Of a stretch of DNA of 34,789 nucleotides, positions 7,321-16,152 are shown one piece after another. The stretch is from Burkholderiales bacterium (GTDB taxonomy: Bacteria > Pseudomonadota > Gammaproteobacteria > Burkholderiales > Burkholderiaceae_C): the NCBI GenBank assembly GCA_028864885.1, contig JAGWLR010000031.1:1-34789 (forward strand). Reading direction: 5' to 3'. Position 1 is the first letter of the stretch; the number at the start of each line of letters is the position of its first letter. Both the position numbers and the translations under genes were made by a program. The notes beneath the pieces are model-generated. The model was not told where the DNA came from. It searched no databases and saw only the letters and a list, made by a program, of their open reading frames with translations.

Positions 7321-9072
7321 ATGCCCGACTTCATCCCCGCGTCACCCACTGACCCGGCGCCCTGGCGAGGAAGTACATCCGCCCGACGCTCACCACTGCC
7401 TACCGGCGTATCTGACACCATGGCCGACGACGCTCAACGCTTGCTCGACGAACTTCACCTTCGACACGACGCCTTTGAACAACAAGGCCAAGTGCTCAAA
7501 CAGGTTCAGGTTGCCCTACAACGTGCCCAAAGCACCAATCAGGAACTGGCCCTGGTGGCCGATCGCGTCACCGATGCGATCTTGATCTGTGATGCACAAC
7601 GCTGCATCAAATGGGTCAACCCCAGCTTCACCAAACTGACCGGCTTCAGCTTGACCGAATGCCATGGTCAGCTGACCGAAGAATTGCTCAGTGGCCCACA
7701 CACCGACCCCGCCGTGATCACACGGGTCAACCAGACCCTGGCCCAAGGCCAATCGGTTGACAAGGTGCAGGTGTGCCACCATCGCAAGGATGGCGAGCCC
7801 TTCTGGGTCGAACGCTCGGTACAGCCCATCATGGGCTCAGATGGCCAGATCAACCGCTACATCGAAGTGCTGACCGACATCAGCGCCGAACGCCGAGCTG
7901 AAGCCGAACACGCCTTGCGCCTGCAAGCCGAAGTGGCGCTGGCCACCAAGGCCGAGTTCCTGTCGAGGATGAGCCACAGCATGCGTTCACCTTTGAACGC
8001 GATCCTGGGCTTCACGCAGTTGCTCGACATGCTGGACGACCAGAGTCTGCCCGAAGCTCAGCGCCGGCAGATCAGCCACATCCACACGGCCGGTCAGGAA
8101 TTGCTGTCGCTGCTGGATCAGGCTCTCGATTACGCCCGACTCGACGAGCGCTCAGTCGGCATCCGCCCGCAACGGGTGGATCTGTCGATCATGCTCAAGG
8201 AGATTCGCGCGGCTCTGGAAGACGAAGCCCAGGCGCAAGAGATCACCATCGTCGTCGAATCGCAATGCCCACCCGTGTGGGCCGATCCGCAGCACACCCG
8301 CTCGATCCTGTTCAACCTGTTGAGCAACGCGATCAAGTTCAGCCCGACCGGCTCCACCGTCTGGCTCAACGCCCATGTGTCGCAAGACGAGCGCATTGGC
8401 GTGGTCGAAGTCAAAGATCAGGGCTTCGGCATCGAGCAAAGCGATGTGCCACGGCTGTTCAAGCCGTTCACCCGACTCGACACCGGCGGCAACAAGACCC
8501 GCGGCCATGGCTTGGGTCTGGCGGTGTCGCAGCGCCTGGCCGAGCTGATGCACGGCAGCATCGAAGTCAGCAGCACCCTCGGTCGCGGCAGCGTGTTCTC
8601 GCTCAAACTGCCCCTGGCTGAAGGCCTGAGCCCCAACAAACCCGGCACCAGCCGCAGCAACGAACCCCCGGTGATGCTGCCGCCGCTGCGCGTGGTTCAC
8701 ATCGAAGACAACCCGCTCAATCGCAGCCTGGTGGAAGCCATGTTCAGCGCCTACCCGCAGGTGCGCCTGCACTCGGCCGAAACCGCTGCCGAGGGGCAAG
8801 CAGCCATCGAATCGATGAACCCAGACGTGGCCCTGGTCGACATCAATCTGCCGGATGGCAGCGGGTTGGATCTGTGCCGCCGTGTGCGTGCCCAGTCGCA
8901 GTTCCGTCACCTGCCCATGATCGCCTTGAGTGCCGACGCCCTGCCCGAGCACATCGCCAAGGCCTTGCAAACCGGCTTCAACCACTACCTGGTAAAGCCG
9001 CTGCAGATCACCCGTTTGCTGACGATTCTGTCAACCTTGCCCACCACACAAGCGGCCCCGCCGCACGCCTGA
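7321..9072 (+). CDS. Hybrid sensor histidine kinase, PAS-HisKA-HATPase-REC
   Basis: A 583-residue soluble hybrid kinase, tandem paralogue of the gene at 5272. Layout: N-terminal coil (about 30-70), one PAS domain (about 78-195), HisKA with H219, a full-length linker and ATPase domain (N box NLLSNAIKFS, G1 DQGFGI, G2 GHGLGL, about 275-430), and a receiver with D507, ALSAD and LVKP. AAGGAG at 7308-7313 is 7 nt before the ATG. The residue after H219 is Ser, not Glu or Asp, so the normal acidic catalytic partner is absent here too. Compared with the first copy it lacks one PAS domain but keeps the whole kinase core. It ends 15 nt before the convergent peptidase gene. The input signal and downstream partner cannot be told from the sequence. 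Confidence 0.9.
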   Translation: MPDFIPASPTDPAPWRGSTSARRSPLPTGVSDTMADDAQRLLDELHLRHDAFEQQGQVLKQVQVALQRAQSTNQELALVADRVTDAILICDAQRCIKWVNPSFTKLTGFSLTECHGQLTEELLSGPHTDPAVITRVNQTLAQGQSVDKVQVCHHRKDGEPFWVERSVQPIMGSDGQINRYIEVLTDISAERRAEAEHALRLQAEVALATKAEFLSRMSHSMRSPLNAILGFTQLLDMLDDQSLPEAQRRQISHIHTAGQELLSLLDQALDYARLDERSVGIRPQRVDLSIMLKEIRAALEDEAQAQEITIVVESQCPPVWADPQHTRSILFNLLSNAIKFSPTGSTVWLNAHVSQDERIGVVEVKDQGFGIEQSDVPRLFKPFTRLDTGGNKTRGHGLGLAVSQRLAELMHGSIEVSSTLGRGSVFSLKLPLAEGLSPNKPGTSRSNEPPVMLPPLRVVHIEDNPLNRSLVEAMFSAYPQVRLHSAETAAEGQAAIESMNPDVALVDINLPDGSGLDLCRRVRAQSQFRHLPMIALSADALPEHIAKALQTGFNHYLVKPLQITRLLTILSTLPTTQAAPPHA

Positions 9073-9087
9073 GGCCACGCTGGTCGG

Positions 9088-9942
9088 TCAGTCGGCCCCG
9101 AGCCGATCGGCCGTCCAGCGCAGCAAATCCAGCCACATCTGGCGGATTTCGGCGTCCGTCGGCGTACGCAGGGCGCTGGGCAACTCGATGGTCACCACCG
9201 GCAAGCGCTTGTGCACGCCGCCATAGTTGCCCAGACTGCCGGGGTAGATGCCCACCTGATCCAGGTAGAGCCGGCCCAGCCGCTCTGGCGGCACGGTCGG
9301 GCCATCGAAATCCAGCAAGCCGTAAGGCGCGTGCACGGACACGATCAGATCCGGCTTCCACTGGTCCATTTCGTTGTACACCCAGCGTGATTCCGGCTCC
9401 GACAGGGGTTTGGGCCCGGGATACCGTCGCGGGTCCTTGCGCGTGCGCTGGTTCCAGTAGATGGCCGCTTCCTTGTCCCAATTGGGAGTAGGAAAGTTGC
9501 GATTCAGGTCCACCCCGTGAGCGTTGGTACGCCGAGGGTGGTCCAGCAGCATCCCATCCGGGTTGACCAAGGGCACAAAGCGCCAATGCACGTTGGAGGG
9601 GATCTCCTGCGCCGAGGCGATCCAGTGCAAGACCACCGAGGTAGACGACAACTCGTCGCCGTGCATGCCGCCCAGCACCAGCACTTTCAGGTGGGCGTGG
9701 GGCGACACCACATCGCGCGTCAGAAACGGCCGCCCCTGAACCGACTGCCCCCGGCCCACCGACAGATCGGCGCGAGAACAGACGGCGTGGGTGACGTTGG
9801 GCAAGCGATGGCTGACCCAATCGCAGAAGCCTTGCGGATTGCTCCAGGCGCGCAGGGCCTTGTTCGGTGAGGCAGCCGCATGGCCATGGGCTGTGAACAG
9901 GGCCAGAATGGCCGCGATGCCCCCTGTCTGCCAGGATTTCAT
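9088..9942 (-). CDS. Secreted M14-family zinc carboxypeptidase (MpaA-like)
   Basis: A 284-residue metallopeptidase with a signal peptide (residues 1 to about 24, cleavage near HAAA). The M14 active site is complete: zinc ligands H94 and E97 in GGMHGDE and H204 in VSVHAPYG, substrate-binding R148 in DLNRNF, and general base E253 in VTIELPS. Such proteins trim C-terminal residues or, in the MpaA branch, cut the gamma-D-glutamyl-diaminopimelate bond of cell-wall peptides. The short length and the NPDG and DLNRNF motifs favour the MpaA-like branch, but substrate is inferred. The ATG at 9942 was chosen because the signal peptide begins there; upstream codons lie inside ruvA. It starts 13 nt after the ruvA stop and is likely co-transcribed with it. 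MpaA of E. coli is cytoplasmic, so a secreted form would act on periplasmic peptides. Confidence 0.88.
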   Translation of the reverse strand: MKSWQTGGIAAILALFTAHGHAAASPNKALRAWSNPQGFCDWVSHRLPNVTHAVCSRADLSVGRGQSVQGRPFLTRDVVSPHAHLKVLVLGGMHGDELSSTSVVLHWIASAQEIPSNVHWRFVPLVNPDGMLLDHPRRTNAHGVDLNRNFPTPNWDKEAAIYWNQRTRKDPRRYPGPKPLSEPESRWVYNEMDQWKPDLIVSVHAPYGLLDFDGPTVPPERLGRLYLDQVGIYPGSLGNYGGVHKRLPVVTIELPSALRTPTDAEIRQMWLDLLRWTADRLGAD

Positions 9943-9955
9943 CCAGCGGCCCGGC

Positions 9956-10531
9956 TCATCGCGCGAGCGCTTTGAGCGCCTGCTTGATGCCATCACTGAC
10001 CGACACGTCGGGCGGCAAGGACTTGAGCGCCGCCAGCGCCTCTTTGTCAGAGTAGCCCAGCGCCACCAGTGCCTGCAGAATATCGCCCTGGGTGTCGTTG
10101 GCCACGGCGGCCCCCGGTGTAGCCAGATCCGGCGCCAACTTGCCCTTGAGCTCAAGCAACAGGCGTTCGGCCGTTTTCTTGCCGATGCCAGGTACCTTGA
10201 CCAGGCGCGCAGCCTCTTGTGACGCCACCGCCTGTGCCAGCTCCTGGGTGCTCAAACCAGACAGAACGGACAACGCGGTACGCGCCCCCACCCCACTGAT
10301 CTTGATCAGCTCGCGAAACGACTCTCGCTCGACCGCAGTCAGGAAGCCAAACAGTTGCTGCGCGTCTTCACGCACGATGAACTGGGTCAGCAGGGTGACT
10401 TTGGCACCCAATTCGGGCAGGTTGTAGAAGGTGCTCATCGGCACCTGGACTTCGTAGCCGACGCCATTGACGTCAACCAGCACATGGGGCGGTGACTTTT
10501 CAGCCAGCACCCCCACCAGACGGGCAATCAT
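9956..10531 (-). CDS. ruvA: Holliday junction branch migration protein RuvA
   Basis: A 191-residue DNA-binding subunit of the RuvAB complex, which binds four-way junctions as a tetramer and loads the RuvB motor during recombination repair. The N-terminus [31 protein letters not shown] is the OB-fold domain; two helix-hairpin-helix motifs follow ([10 protein letters not shown] near 78 and [11 protein letters not shown] near 113), and the C-terminal RuvB-binding domain ends in [11 protein letters not shown]. Length is normal. It begins 14 nt after the stop of the response-regulator gene and is followed closely by the M14 peptidase gene. Neither ruvC nor ruvB is adjacent, so here ruvA sits inside a two-component signalling operon rather than the ruvCAB order found in many bacteria. 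Confidence 0.97.
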   Translation of the reverse strand: MIARLVGVLAEKSPPHVLVDVNGVGYEVQVPMSTFYNLPELGAKVTLLTQFIVREDAQQLFGFLTAVERESFRELIKISGVGARTALSVLSGLSTQELAQAVASQEAARLVKVPGIGKKTAERLLLELKGKLAPDLATPGAAVANDTQGDILQALVALGYSDKEALAALKSLPPDVSVSDGIKQALKALAR

Positions 10532-10545
10532 CGATCAGACAGCCC

Positions 10546-11208
10546 TCAGCGACGGAACAGACCCAAACGCTGGGCTTCAAGCGCCGCCTCGGCACGCGAG
10601 GACACGTTCAGCTTGCGGTAGATCTGCTTGACGTAGTCGGCAATGGTGTGACGCGACAGGTTCAACTGCTGCCCGATTTCAGGCAGGGTGAAGCCCTTGG
10701 CCACACGCAACAGCACCTCGTTTTCACGATCGGTCAGCTGCACGTGCGGGGTGACGGTATCGGGCTCCAGGGCGGGCTGCATGCGCGCCTGCGCGGTGAA
10801 ATACTGGATCACGCGGCGCGCGATGGACGGCGACAGCGGCGGCTCGCCCTGGCTGATGCGGTGCAGCTGCTCGGCCAGTTGCTCACGCGATTGCTCCTTG
10901 AGCAGGTAACCAAAGGCACCGGCCTGCAAGGCGGGGAACAAGTGGTCGTCGTCGTCGTGGATGGTGACCACCACCGACTGCACGTCGGGCTGTTTCTCAC
11001 GCAGGGCCTGCACCACCTCCACCCCCGAGCCGTCGGGCAGCCCCAGGTCGATCATCGCGGCGTCAAACCGCATGGCGCTCACCAGCTCGAGCGCGTCGTG
11101 AATCCGTGAGGCTTCGCTGATCTGCGCATCCGGAAACACCTGCAGGGCCAAAGTCTTGAGCCACGCACGGATTTCGGGCAGGTCTTCAAGTAACAGGATT
11201 TGCTTCAT
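10546..11208 (-). CDS. NarL/FixJ-type response regulator
   Basis: A 220-residue two-component regulator. Receiver domain at 1-125: acidic pocket E8-D9, phospho-acceptor D54 in MIDLGLPDG, and a conserved lysine in YLLKEQS. A LuxR-type helix-turn-helix follows at about 155-215 (TDRENEVLLRVAKGFTLPEIG). It is expected to bind DNA as a dimer when phosphorylated. GAGG lies 7 nt before the ATG. It is encoded 21 nt downstream of the histidine kinase at 11230-13401, which is its evident partner, and 14 nt upstream of ruvA. Three consecutive Asp after TIH (near residue 84) are unusual for the conserved Thr/Ser region. Target genes are unknown. Confidence 0.94.
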   Translation of the reverse strand: MKQILLLEDLPEIRAWLKTLALQVFPDAQISEASRIHDALELVSAMRFDAAMIDLGLPDGSGVEVVQALREKQPDVQSVVVTIHDDDDHLFPALQAGAFGYLLKEQSREQLAEQLHRISQGEPPLSPSIARRVIQYFTAQARMQPALEPDTVTPHVQLTDRENEVLLRVAKGFTLPEIGQQLNLSRHTIADYVKQIYRKLNVSSRAEAALEAQRLGLFRR

Positions 11209-11229
11209 GGATGGGCCTCACTTCAGATT

Positions 11230-13401
11230 TCAAAATTGGGAGCTGGCAGGAAAAATCGAGGAGTACCCCGACGCCACTGCCGCATCCCGCATGCTAGCAG
11301 CCACAGCGGCCGCTGCGGGGGATGTGGCGGGTTTGGGCGTTTGCATGGTCGCCACTTCCAGGGGCAAGGTCAGGCGAATCACGGTGCCGAAACCCGGCCC
11401 CGATTCAACCAGACACTGCCCGTTGAGCTGCTTGGCGCGGTGCTTCATGCTGGTCATGCCGTGGCCACGATCCAGCCGGCCGTCCAGCTCCAGCGGGATG
11501 CCCTTGCCGTTATCTTGAATCAGCAACACGAAATCATGCAAATCGAGATGCACCTCTGCCTGAATGATGACATGCGAGGCGCTGCTGTGTTTGATGATGT
11601 TGCTGACGGCCTCCCGCACGATCCGTGTCGTTTGCACGTAAGTGCGGGATGACAGGGGCTCTTCGATCGTGTCGTTGGGATTGCGCCACTCGCATTCGAT
11701 GCCAGCTTGGCCCAGGCGCGACACCACTTCCGAGCGCCAATCGGCCAAGGCATCTGACAGCACCATCGGGCGGCCGGTCAGCCCCCGCACCGACAGGCGC
11801 ATTTCTTCGAGCGCTTCGCGCGCCAGGGTCGAGATGCGGTCGTTGTCGCTGGTGTGCACGATGGTCAGCAGTTTGGCGCCCAAGTCGTCATGCAAATCGG
11901 CGGCGATCCGCTTGCGTTCCTTCTCGGCGATCTGCTCAACCCGAAGCTCGGCGATCTGATTGAAATTGCGCTCGATTTCGGCACTGATCTCTTGCACGCG
12001 CCGCTCCAGCTGCGCGCGGGCGCCCTCTGCGGTCTTGAGCGCCCGGGCGTAGACCTGAATCAGGCGCACCGCCACGGCAGCGTACAACAGGGGCATCACC
12101 AGGTAAGTGACATGCAAGCCCCACAAACGCACCAGTCCGTTCTGGTAGGACAGCTCGATGCCCATGACGGCCGCGACCGCGCCCAGCGCCCCGCTCATCA
12201 GCCAGAACTCAGGCCGGCGACCTTGCCGCCCGGTCACCCACAGGAAGCAGCCAATCGCTGCAAAAATTTCCAACGCGAACAGCACGTACCACAGGCGTGC
12301 CAGCAAGAACAGGTGATCAGGCCCGGCCAGCAAGCTGACGGGCAACAAGAAGCATTGCGCCCACAAAGCCCAGTTCAGTTGCCGCCGCCGCTTGCCGCGC
12401 GACAGGAAGCGCATCCCCTGCCCGGCGTAGCCCAGCAGAAACTTGATCGCGAAGGCGGTCATGGGCGCATACATCATCGCCAGCAGCACCTCCATCGCGG
12501 TGTTGGCCACCGGCGTGCTCTGCAAGCCGAACTGCCCTGAAATCAGCGACCAGCCCAGCGTCAGCAAGCCGAAATAGACCAAGTAGTCGAGCCGGCGCAC
12601 CCAGGCCAAGCCCAATGCAAACAGCCCCAGCACGGCCAGCACGCCCCCCAAGACCTGCGACACGGTGCTGGTCCAGAACGTGTAGCTGCTGTGCAGCACC
12701 CGGATGTCTTCCATCGGCCCCACCTGCACGGAGGCCAGACCGCCGGCCCGTTGCCGCGCGGTCACCCGCTTGATGGGATAGCCCACCACTTTGACATCCA
12801 GGGTATTGGCGCCATCCCGCAACAAGGACACGGGCAGATCCACCACATGCGACATCCCGCACTGGCGCGCATAAGGCAAGGCCATGCGCCCACCGCGATA
12901 CACCAGATGGCCGTTGAGGTGCACCTCGACGGTCGAACAGGCGCGCTCGATGTAGGCCCCGATCAGGCTGCCATCGGCCACCGCATGCGAAGGGTTCGCG
13001 TCGAAGTGAAACCGGTACCACACGCCGCCCTCGTAGCCTGGGTGAGTGGCCGACCAGTCATCCGGCAACTTCAAGTTCTGAGGCTCGCGCCCGGCTGGAA
13101 ACACGGGTGTGTCGGCCTCGACCGCCTGCGCATCCACCAGGGTTTGCACCGCCGAGTCGGACACGGCACCGGCGGCGCGCCCCAGTCGCGTGGTCTCGCT
13201 GTTGATGGCCACCATGGCCCAGCCGACCAGCAGCGAAAAGGCCAGGCCCATGATGAGGACCAGCCACAGGTGCTCCGAAACCTTCGGCGCTGCTTCGGAT
13301 TCGTCTGGCACATCGGTGTCGGCGCCGATCTCAGTTGATCGGAAGCGATGCACCAAGGACTGCCACCCACGCTGCAAAATGTTCAAAGAAGACTCCAACA
13401 T
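11230..13401 (-). CDS. Membrane histidine kinase with 7TM-type sensor and HisKA_3 core
   Basis: A 723-residue sensor kinase. A first membrane helix (about 45-66) leads into a periplasmic beta-rich domain (about 70-245) resembling the 7TMR-DISM extracellular sensors; its GGVWYRFHF and EVHLNGHLVYRGG segments recall carbohydrate-binding jelly rolls. Several membrane helices follow (about 255-475), then a coiled coil (about 475-500), the HisKA_3 dimerisation box with H504 in ADLHDDLGAKLL, and an ATPase domain (REAVSNIIKHS, DNGKGIP, GHGMTSM). The Ala/Pro-rich tail has no known domain. ATG at 13401 is chosen; an in-frame TTG at 13476 would add 25 residues with no supporting ribosome site. It pairs with the regulator directly downstream. 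It is divergent from ybeZ, with about 116 bp between starts. The ligand is unknown. Confidence 0.9.
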   Translation of the reverse strand: MLESSLNILQRGWQSLVHRFRSTEIGADTDVPDESEAAPKVSEHLWLVLIMGLAFSLLVGWAMVAINSETTRLGRAAGAVSDSAVQTLVDAQAVEADTPVFPAGREPQNLKLPDDWSATHPGYEGGVWYRFHFDANPSHAVADGSLIGAYIERACSTVEVHLNGHLVYRGGRMALPYARQCGMSHVVDLPVSLLRDGANTLDVKVVGYPIKRVTARQRAGGLASVQVGPMEDIRVLHSSYTFWTSTVSQVLGGVLAVLGLFALGLAWVRRLDYLVYFGLLTLGWSLISGQFGLQSTPVANTAMEVLLAMMYAPMTAFAIKFLLGYAGQGMRFLSRGKRRRQLNWALWAQCFLLPVSLLAGPDHLFLLARLWYVLFALEIFAAIGCFLWVTGRQGRRPEFWLMSGALGAVAAVMGIELSYQNGLVRLWGLHVTYLVMPLLYAAVAVRLIQVYARALKTAEGARAQLERRVQEISAEIERNFNQIAELRVEQIAEKERKRIAADLHDDLGAKLLTIVHTSDNDRISTLAREALEEMRLSVRGLTGRPMVLSDALADWRSEVVSRLGQAGIECEWRNPNDTIEEPLSSRTYVQTTRIVREAVSNIIKHSSASHVIIQAEVHLDLHDFVLLIQDNGKGIPLELDGRLDRGHGMTSMKHRAKQLNGQCLVESGPGFGTVIRLTLPLEVATMQTPKPATSPAAAAVAASMRDAAVASGYSSIFPASSQF

Positions 13402-13517
13402 CCGTGCGGCACCCCATGTGCCCGATGTGATCCGACTGATTCTGCAAGATATGTCACGCCTTGAAACCCGGGGCAAGCGACAATTTGCAGGCTTTCTTCC
13501 ATTTTGCGGGCCCCTGC

Positions 13518-14537
13518 ATGCAACTGCGCCACAGCTTTTCCCCTCCTGACAACGCCAGACTGGCCCATTTGTGCGGCCCGCTGGACGAACACCTGCGCAC
13601 CATCGAGGCTGCCTTCAACTGCACCCTGACCCGTCGGGGCGAACAATTCAGGGTGGAAGGGGCCAGGGGCATCCCACCCCAGGTGGTCGAGTTGCTGGAA
13701 GCGCTGTATGCCCAGGCCGCCCGCCCGATCAGCCCAGAGATGGTGCAACTGGCGATCACCTCGGCCCAGGCTGCGCATCGCCACAAAGGCACGCGCGAGG
13801 CCGACGCCCCGCGACCCGACGAAGAAGCCGACGGCCCCACCTTGCACACCCGCCGAGCCGACCTGCACGGCCGCACCCCCAACCAGGTGCAATACCTGCG
13901 CCACATCCTGGCCCACGACCTGACCTTTGGCATCGGCCCGGCCGGCACGGGCAAGACCTTTCTGGCCGTGGCCTGCGCGGTCGATGCGCTGGAGCGCAGC
14001 AGCGTGCAACGCATCATCCTGACCCGCCCCGCCGTAGAAGCCGGCGAACGCCTGGGCTTTTTGCCCGGCGACCTGACCCAGAAGATCGACCCCTATCTGC
14101 GCCCGCTATACGACGCGCTGTATGACCTGATGGGCTTTGACCGCGTCACCAAAGCCTTTGAGAAAGGCTTGATCGAGATCGCCCCCCTGGCCTTCATGCG
14201 GGGGCGCACCTTGAACCATTCTTTCATCATTCTGGACGAAGCCCAGAACACCACGCCCGAGCAGATGAAGATGTTCCTGACGCGCATTGGCTTTGGCTCC
14301 CGCGCCGTGGTGACGGGCGACGTCAGCCAGATCGACCTGCCCCGCGGCAGCAAGAGCGGCTTGATCGAGGCCGAACGCATCCTGAAAAAGGTCAATGGCG
14401 TGGCGATCAGCCGGTTTTCTTCGACCGATGTGGTGCGCCACCCGCTGGTGGCTCGCATCGTTGAAGCCTACGATCGCGCGCAAGCCTTTGAAGCCAAGGC
14501 CTCCGCCAAATCCTCTCCCGACAGCCCCACCCCATGA
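13518..14537 (+). CDS. ybeZ: PhoH-family ATPase YbeZ
   Basis: A 339-residue cytoplasmic P-loop ATPase of the PhoH family, thought to work with YbeY in rRNA maturation and RNA metabolism. Walker A is GPAGTGKT with K146, Walker B is FIILDEAQ with D240-E241, and the sensor-like GDVSQIDLP follows. The N-terminal 110 residues form the family's KH-like region. Length agrees with E. coli YbeZ. The start ATG at 13518 gives [15 protein letters not shown], the family's usual opening; an in-frame TTG at 13461 has no better ribosome site. The stop overlaps the ybeY start by 4 nt (ATGA), so the pair is translationally coupled. The linker around residues 92-110 is rich in Asp, Glu and Pro. Confidence 0.95.
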   Translation: MQLRHSFSPPDNARLAHLCGPLDEHLRTIEAAFNCTLTRRGEQFRVEGARGIPPQVVELLEALYAQAARPISPEMVQLAITSAQAAHRHKGTREADAPRPDEEADGPTLHTRRADLHGRTPNQVQYLRHILAHDLTFGIGPAGTGKTFLAVACAVDALERSSVQRIILTRPAVEAGERLGFLPGDLTQKIDPYLRPLYDALYDLMGFDRVTKAFEKGLIEIAPLAFMRGRTLNHSFIILDEAQNTTPEQMKMFLTRIGFGSRAVVTGDVSQIDLPRGSKSGLIEAERILKKVNGVAISRFSSTDVVRHPLVARIVEAYDRAQAFEAKASAKSSPDSPTP

Positions 14538-14974
14538 AGCCCGAACTCAGCCTGAGCCTGCAATTTGCCGACAAGCGCCACCGCGAGGTGTTGCCTCGCC
14601 ACAAAGTGATCCGCTGGATCAAGGCAGCCCTAGAGACGGATGCCGAAATCGCCGTTCGCCTCGTCGACGCTGAAGAGGGCCAGGCCCTGAACCGCGATTT
14701 CCGCCAGAAGGACTACGCGACCAATGTGCTGACCTTCGATTACGCGCAAGAGCCCGTGGTGATGGCCGATCTGGTCATCTGCAGCCCGGTGATCGAAAAA
14801 GAAGCTCAGGAGCAGAACAAGACCCTGGAGGCCCACTACGCCCACATGCTCGTGCACGGCACCTTGCACGCGCAAGGCTGGGATCACATCGAAGAAGACG
14901 AAGCCCAGGCCATGGAAGCCCGCGAACGCGAGATCCTGACCGCCCTGGGCTTTGCCGATCCTTACGCCTCTTGA
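14534..14974 (+). CDS. ybeY: rRNA maturation endoribonuclease YbeY
   Basis: A 146-residue zinc-dependent endoribonuclease needed for 16S rRNA 3'-end maturation and ribosome quality control. The metal site is intact: H108, H112 and H118 in the HGxLHxxGxDH motif ([11 protein letters not shown]). The upstream [16 protein letters not shown] segment is the family's second signature. Length is normal. The start overlaps the ybeZ stop (ATGA), a standard pairing. Its stop lies 1 nt from the stop of the convergent MetH module, leaving no space for a terminator between them. Confidence 0.96.
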   Translation: MKPELSLSLQFADKRHREVLPRHKVIRWIKAALETDAEIAVRLVDAEEGQALNRDFRQKDYATNVLTFDYAQEPVVMADLVICSPVIEKEAQEQNKTLEAHYAHMLVHGTLHAQGWDHIEEDEAQAMEAREREILTALGFADPYAS

Positions 14975-14975
14975 G

Positions 14976-16073
14976 TCAAGCCGCCTGAAGGCCACTCAGA
15001 AAGCCGGTGGCGCCCCCGTGCAGGCAACGGGGCTTGTAAGCGCTGACCCGCTTGGCAATCTCGCCAATGTGCGCAGGCGTGGTGCCGCAGCAGCCCCCGG
15101 CGATGTTCAAGAAGCCAGACTTGGCGAACTCTTCCACCAGTCCGCCCGTGATCTCCGGCGTTTCGTCAAAACCCGTGTCGCTCATGGGGTTGGGCAAGCC
15201 GGCGTTGGGGTAACAGCTGATGAAGGTGTCGCCCGCGATTTTGGACAGCTCTTCCACATAGGGGCGCATCAAGCTTGCGCCCAGCGCGCAGTTCAGGCCG
15301 ATCGCCAGCGGGTGAGCATGGCGCACCGAGTGCCAGAAGGCGCCCACGGTCTGCCCCGACAGAATGCGGCCCGAGGCATCGGTCACCGTCCCCGAAATGA
15401 TGATGGGCAAGCGCTCGCCGGTGTCCTCAAACAGCTCATCGAGCGCGAAGATCGCGGCCTTGGCGTTGAGGGTGTCGAAAATGGTTTCAACCAGGAAAAC
15501 GTCGCAGCCGCCCTCCAGCAAGCCCTTGGCCTGTTCGTAGTAAGCCTGGCGCAGCGTTTCGAAGTCGATGTTGCGGGCGCCGGGGTCATTTACGTCGGGG
15601 CTGATGCTGGCCGTGCGAGGCGTCGGGCCAATTGCGCCGGCCACGAAACGGGGCTTGTCGGGGGTGCTGTACTTGTCGCAGCACTCGCGCGCCAGGCGGG
15701 CGCCGGCCACGTTCATTTCATAGGCCAGCTCTGGCAGGTCGTAGTCTTCCTGCGCCACCGTCGTCGCACCGAAGGTGTTGGTTTCGATCAGGTCGGCCCC
15801 TGCCGCCAGATACTGTTCGTGGATCTCGCGGATGACTTGGGGCTTGGTCAGCTGCAGCAACTCGTTGTTGCCCTTCAGATCCTTGGGGTGGTCGGCAAAC
15901 CGCGTGCCCCGGTAATCGGCCTCGGTCAGCTTGTAGCGCTGGATCATCGTGCCCATGGCGCCATCGAGCACCACAATGCGCTGGCGCATGATCTCGGGCA
16001 GCTGGGCTGCGCGGGTGTACGGGCGGCGCTCCACGGGCGGGAGGACAGAAGCGGGGGCGGCGGTGGTGTTCAT
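14976..16073 (-). CDS. metH: MetH N-terminal module: homocysteine S-methyltransferase domain only
   Basis: A 365-residue zinc-dependent homocysteine-binding domain equal to roughly the first 350 residues of cobalamin-dependent methionine synthase. It activates homocysteine thiolate for methyl transfer from methylcobalamin. The barrel opens with [14 protein letters not shown]; zinc ligands are C262 in GLNCALG and C328-C329 in GGCCGTTP. The folate-binding, cobalamin-binding and reactivation domains are absent: the protein stops right after the first module, and the next gene downstream is ybeY on the other strand. It is a natural stand-alone module rather than a broken gene, because it ends cleanly with an added 20-residue tail. 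A separate gene for the remaining MetH domains must be elsewhere if it acts in methionine synthesis. A sigma-70-like promoter is seen at 16117-16145. The ATG has only a weak ribosome site. Confidence 0.93.
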   Translation of the reverse strand: MNTTAAPASVLPPVERRPYTRAAQLPEIMRQRIVVLDGAMGTMIQRYKLTEADYRGTRFADHPKDLKGNNELLQLTKPQVIREIHEQYLAAGADLIETNTFGATTVAQEDYDLPELAYEMNVAGARLARECCDKYSTPDKPRFVAGAIGPTPRTASISPDVNDPGARNIDFETLRQAYYEQAKGLLEGGCDVFLVETIFDTLNAKAAIFALDELFEDTGERLPIIISGTVTDASGRILSGQTVGAFWHSVRHAHPLAIGLNCALGASLMRPYVEELSKIAGDTFISCYPNAGLPNPMSDTGFDETPEITGGLVEEFAKSGFLNIAGGCCGTTPAHIGEIAKRVSAYKPRCLHGGATGFLSGLQAA

Positions 16074-16116
16074 CCTGCCATTTTAGAGAGTTGGCCCTGA
16101 CCCGTCTTGTCTGGGC

Positions 16117-16145
16117 GTTATAAAACCCCCACGAGCCTACCTCAA
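16117..16145 (-). promoter_or_regulatory. Candidate sigma-70 promoter of the MetH module gene
   Basis: On the minus strand TTGAGG (16140-16145) and TATAAC (16117-16122) are 17 nt apart, matching 4 of 6 and 5 of 6 consensus bases. The -10 lies 43 nt before the start codon at 16073, in the short gap after the GGDEF-EAL gene. This suggests metH is transcribed on its own. No SAM or cobalamin riboswitch fits in the roughly 80-bp gap. Confidence 0.5.
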
Positions 16146-16152
16146 CACACCG

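Noticed and set aside
13461-13517. TTG start giving a longer YbeZ
   Set aside because: The extra 19 residues do not look like the family; the ATG at 13518 gives the normal N-terminus.
16074-16152. SAM or cobalamin riboswitch before the MetH module
   Set aside because: The gap is about 80 bp and contains a promoter-like pair; no conserved box or multi-stem structure fits.
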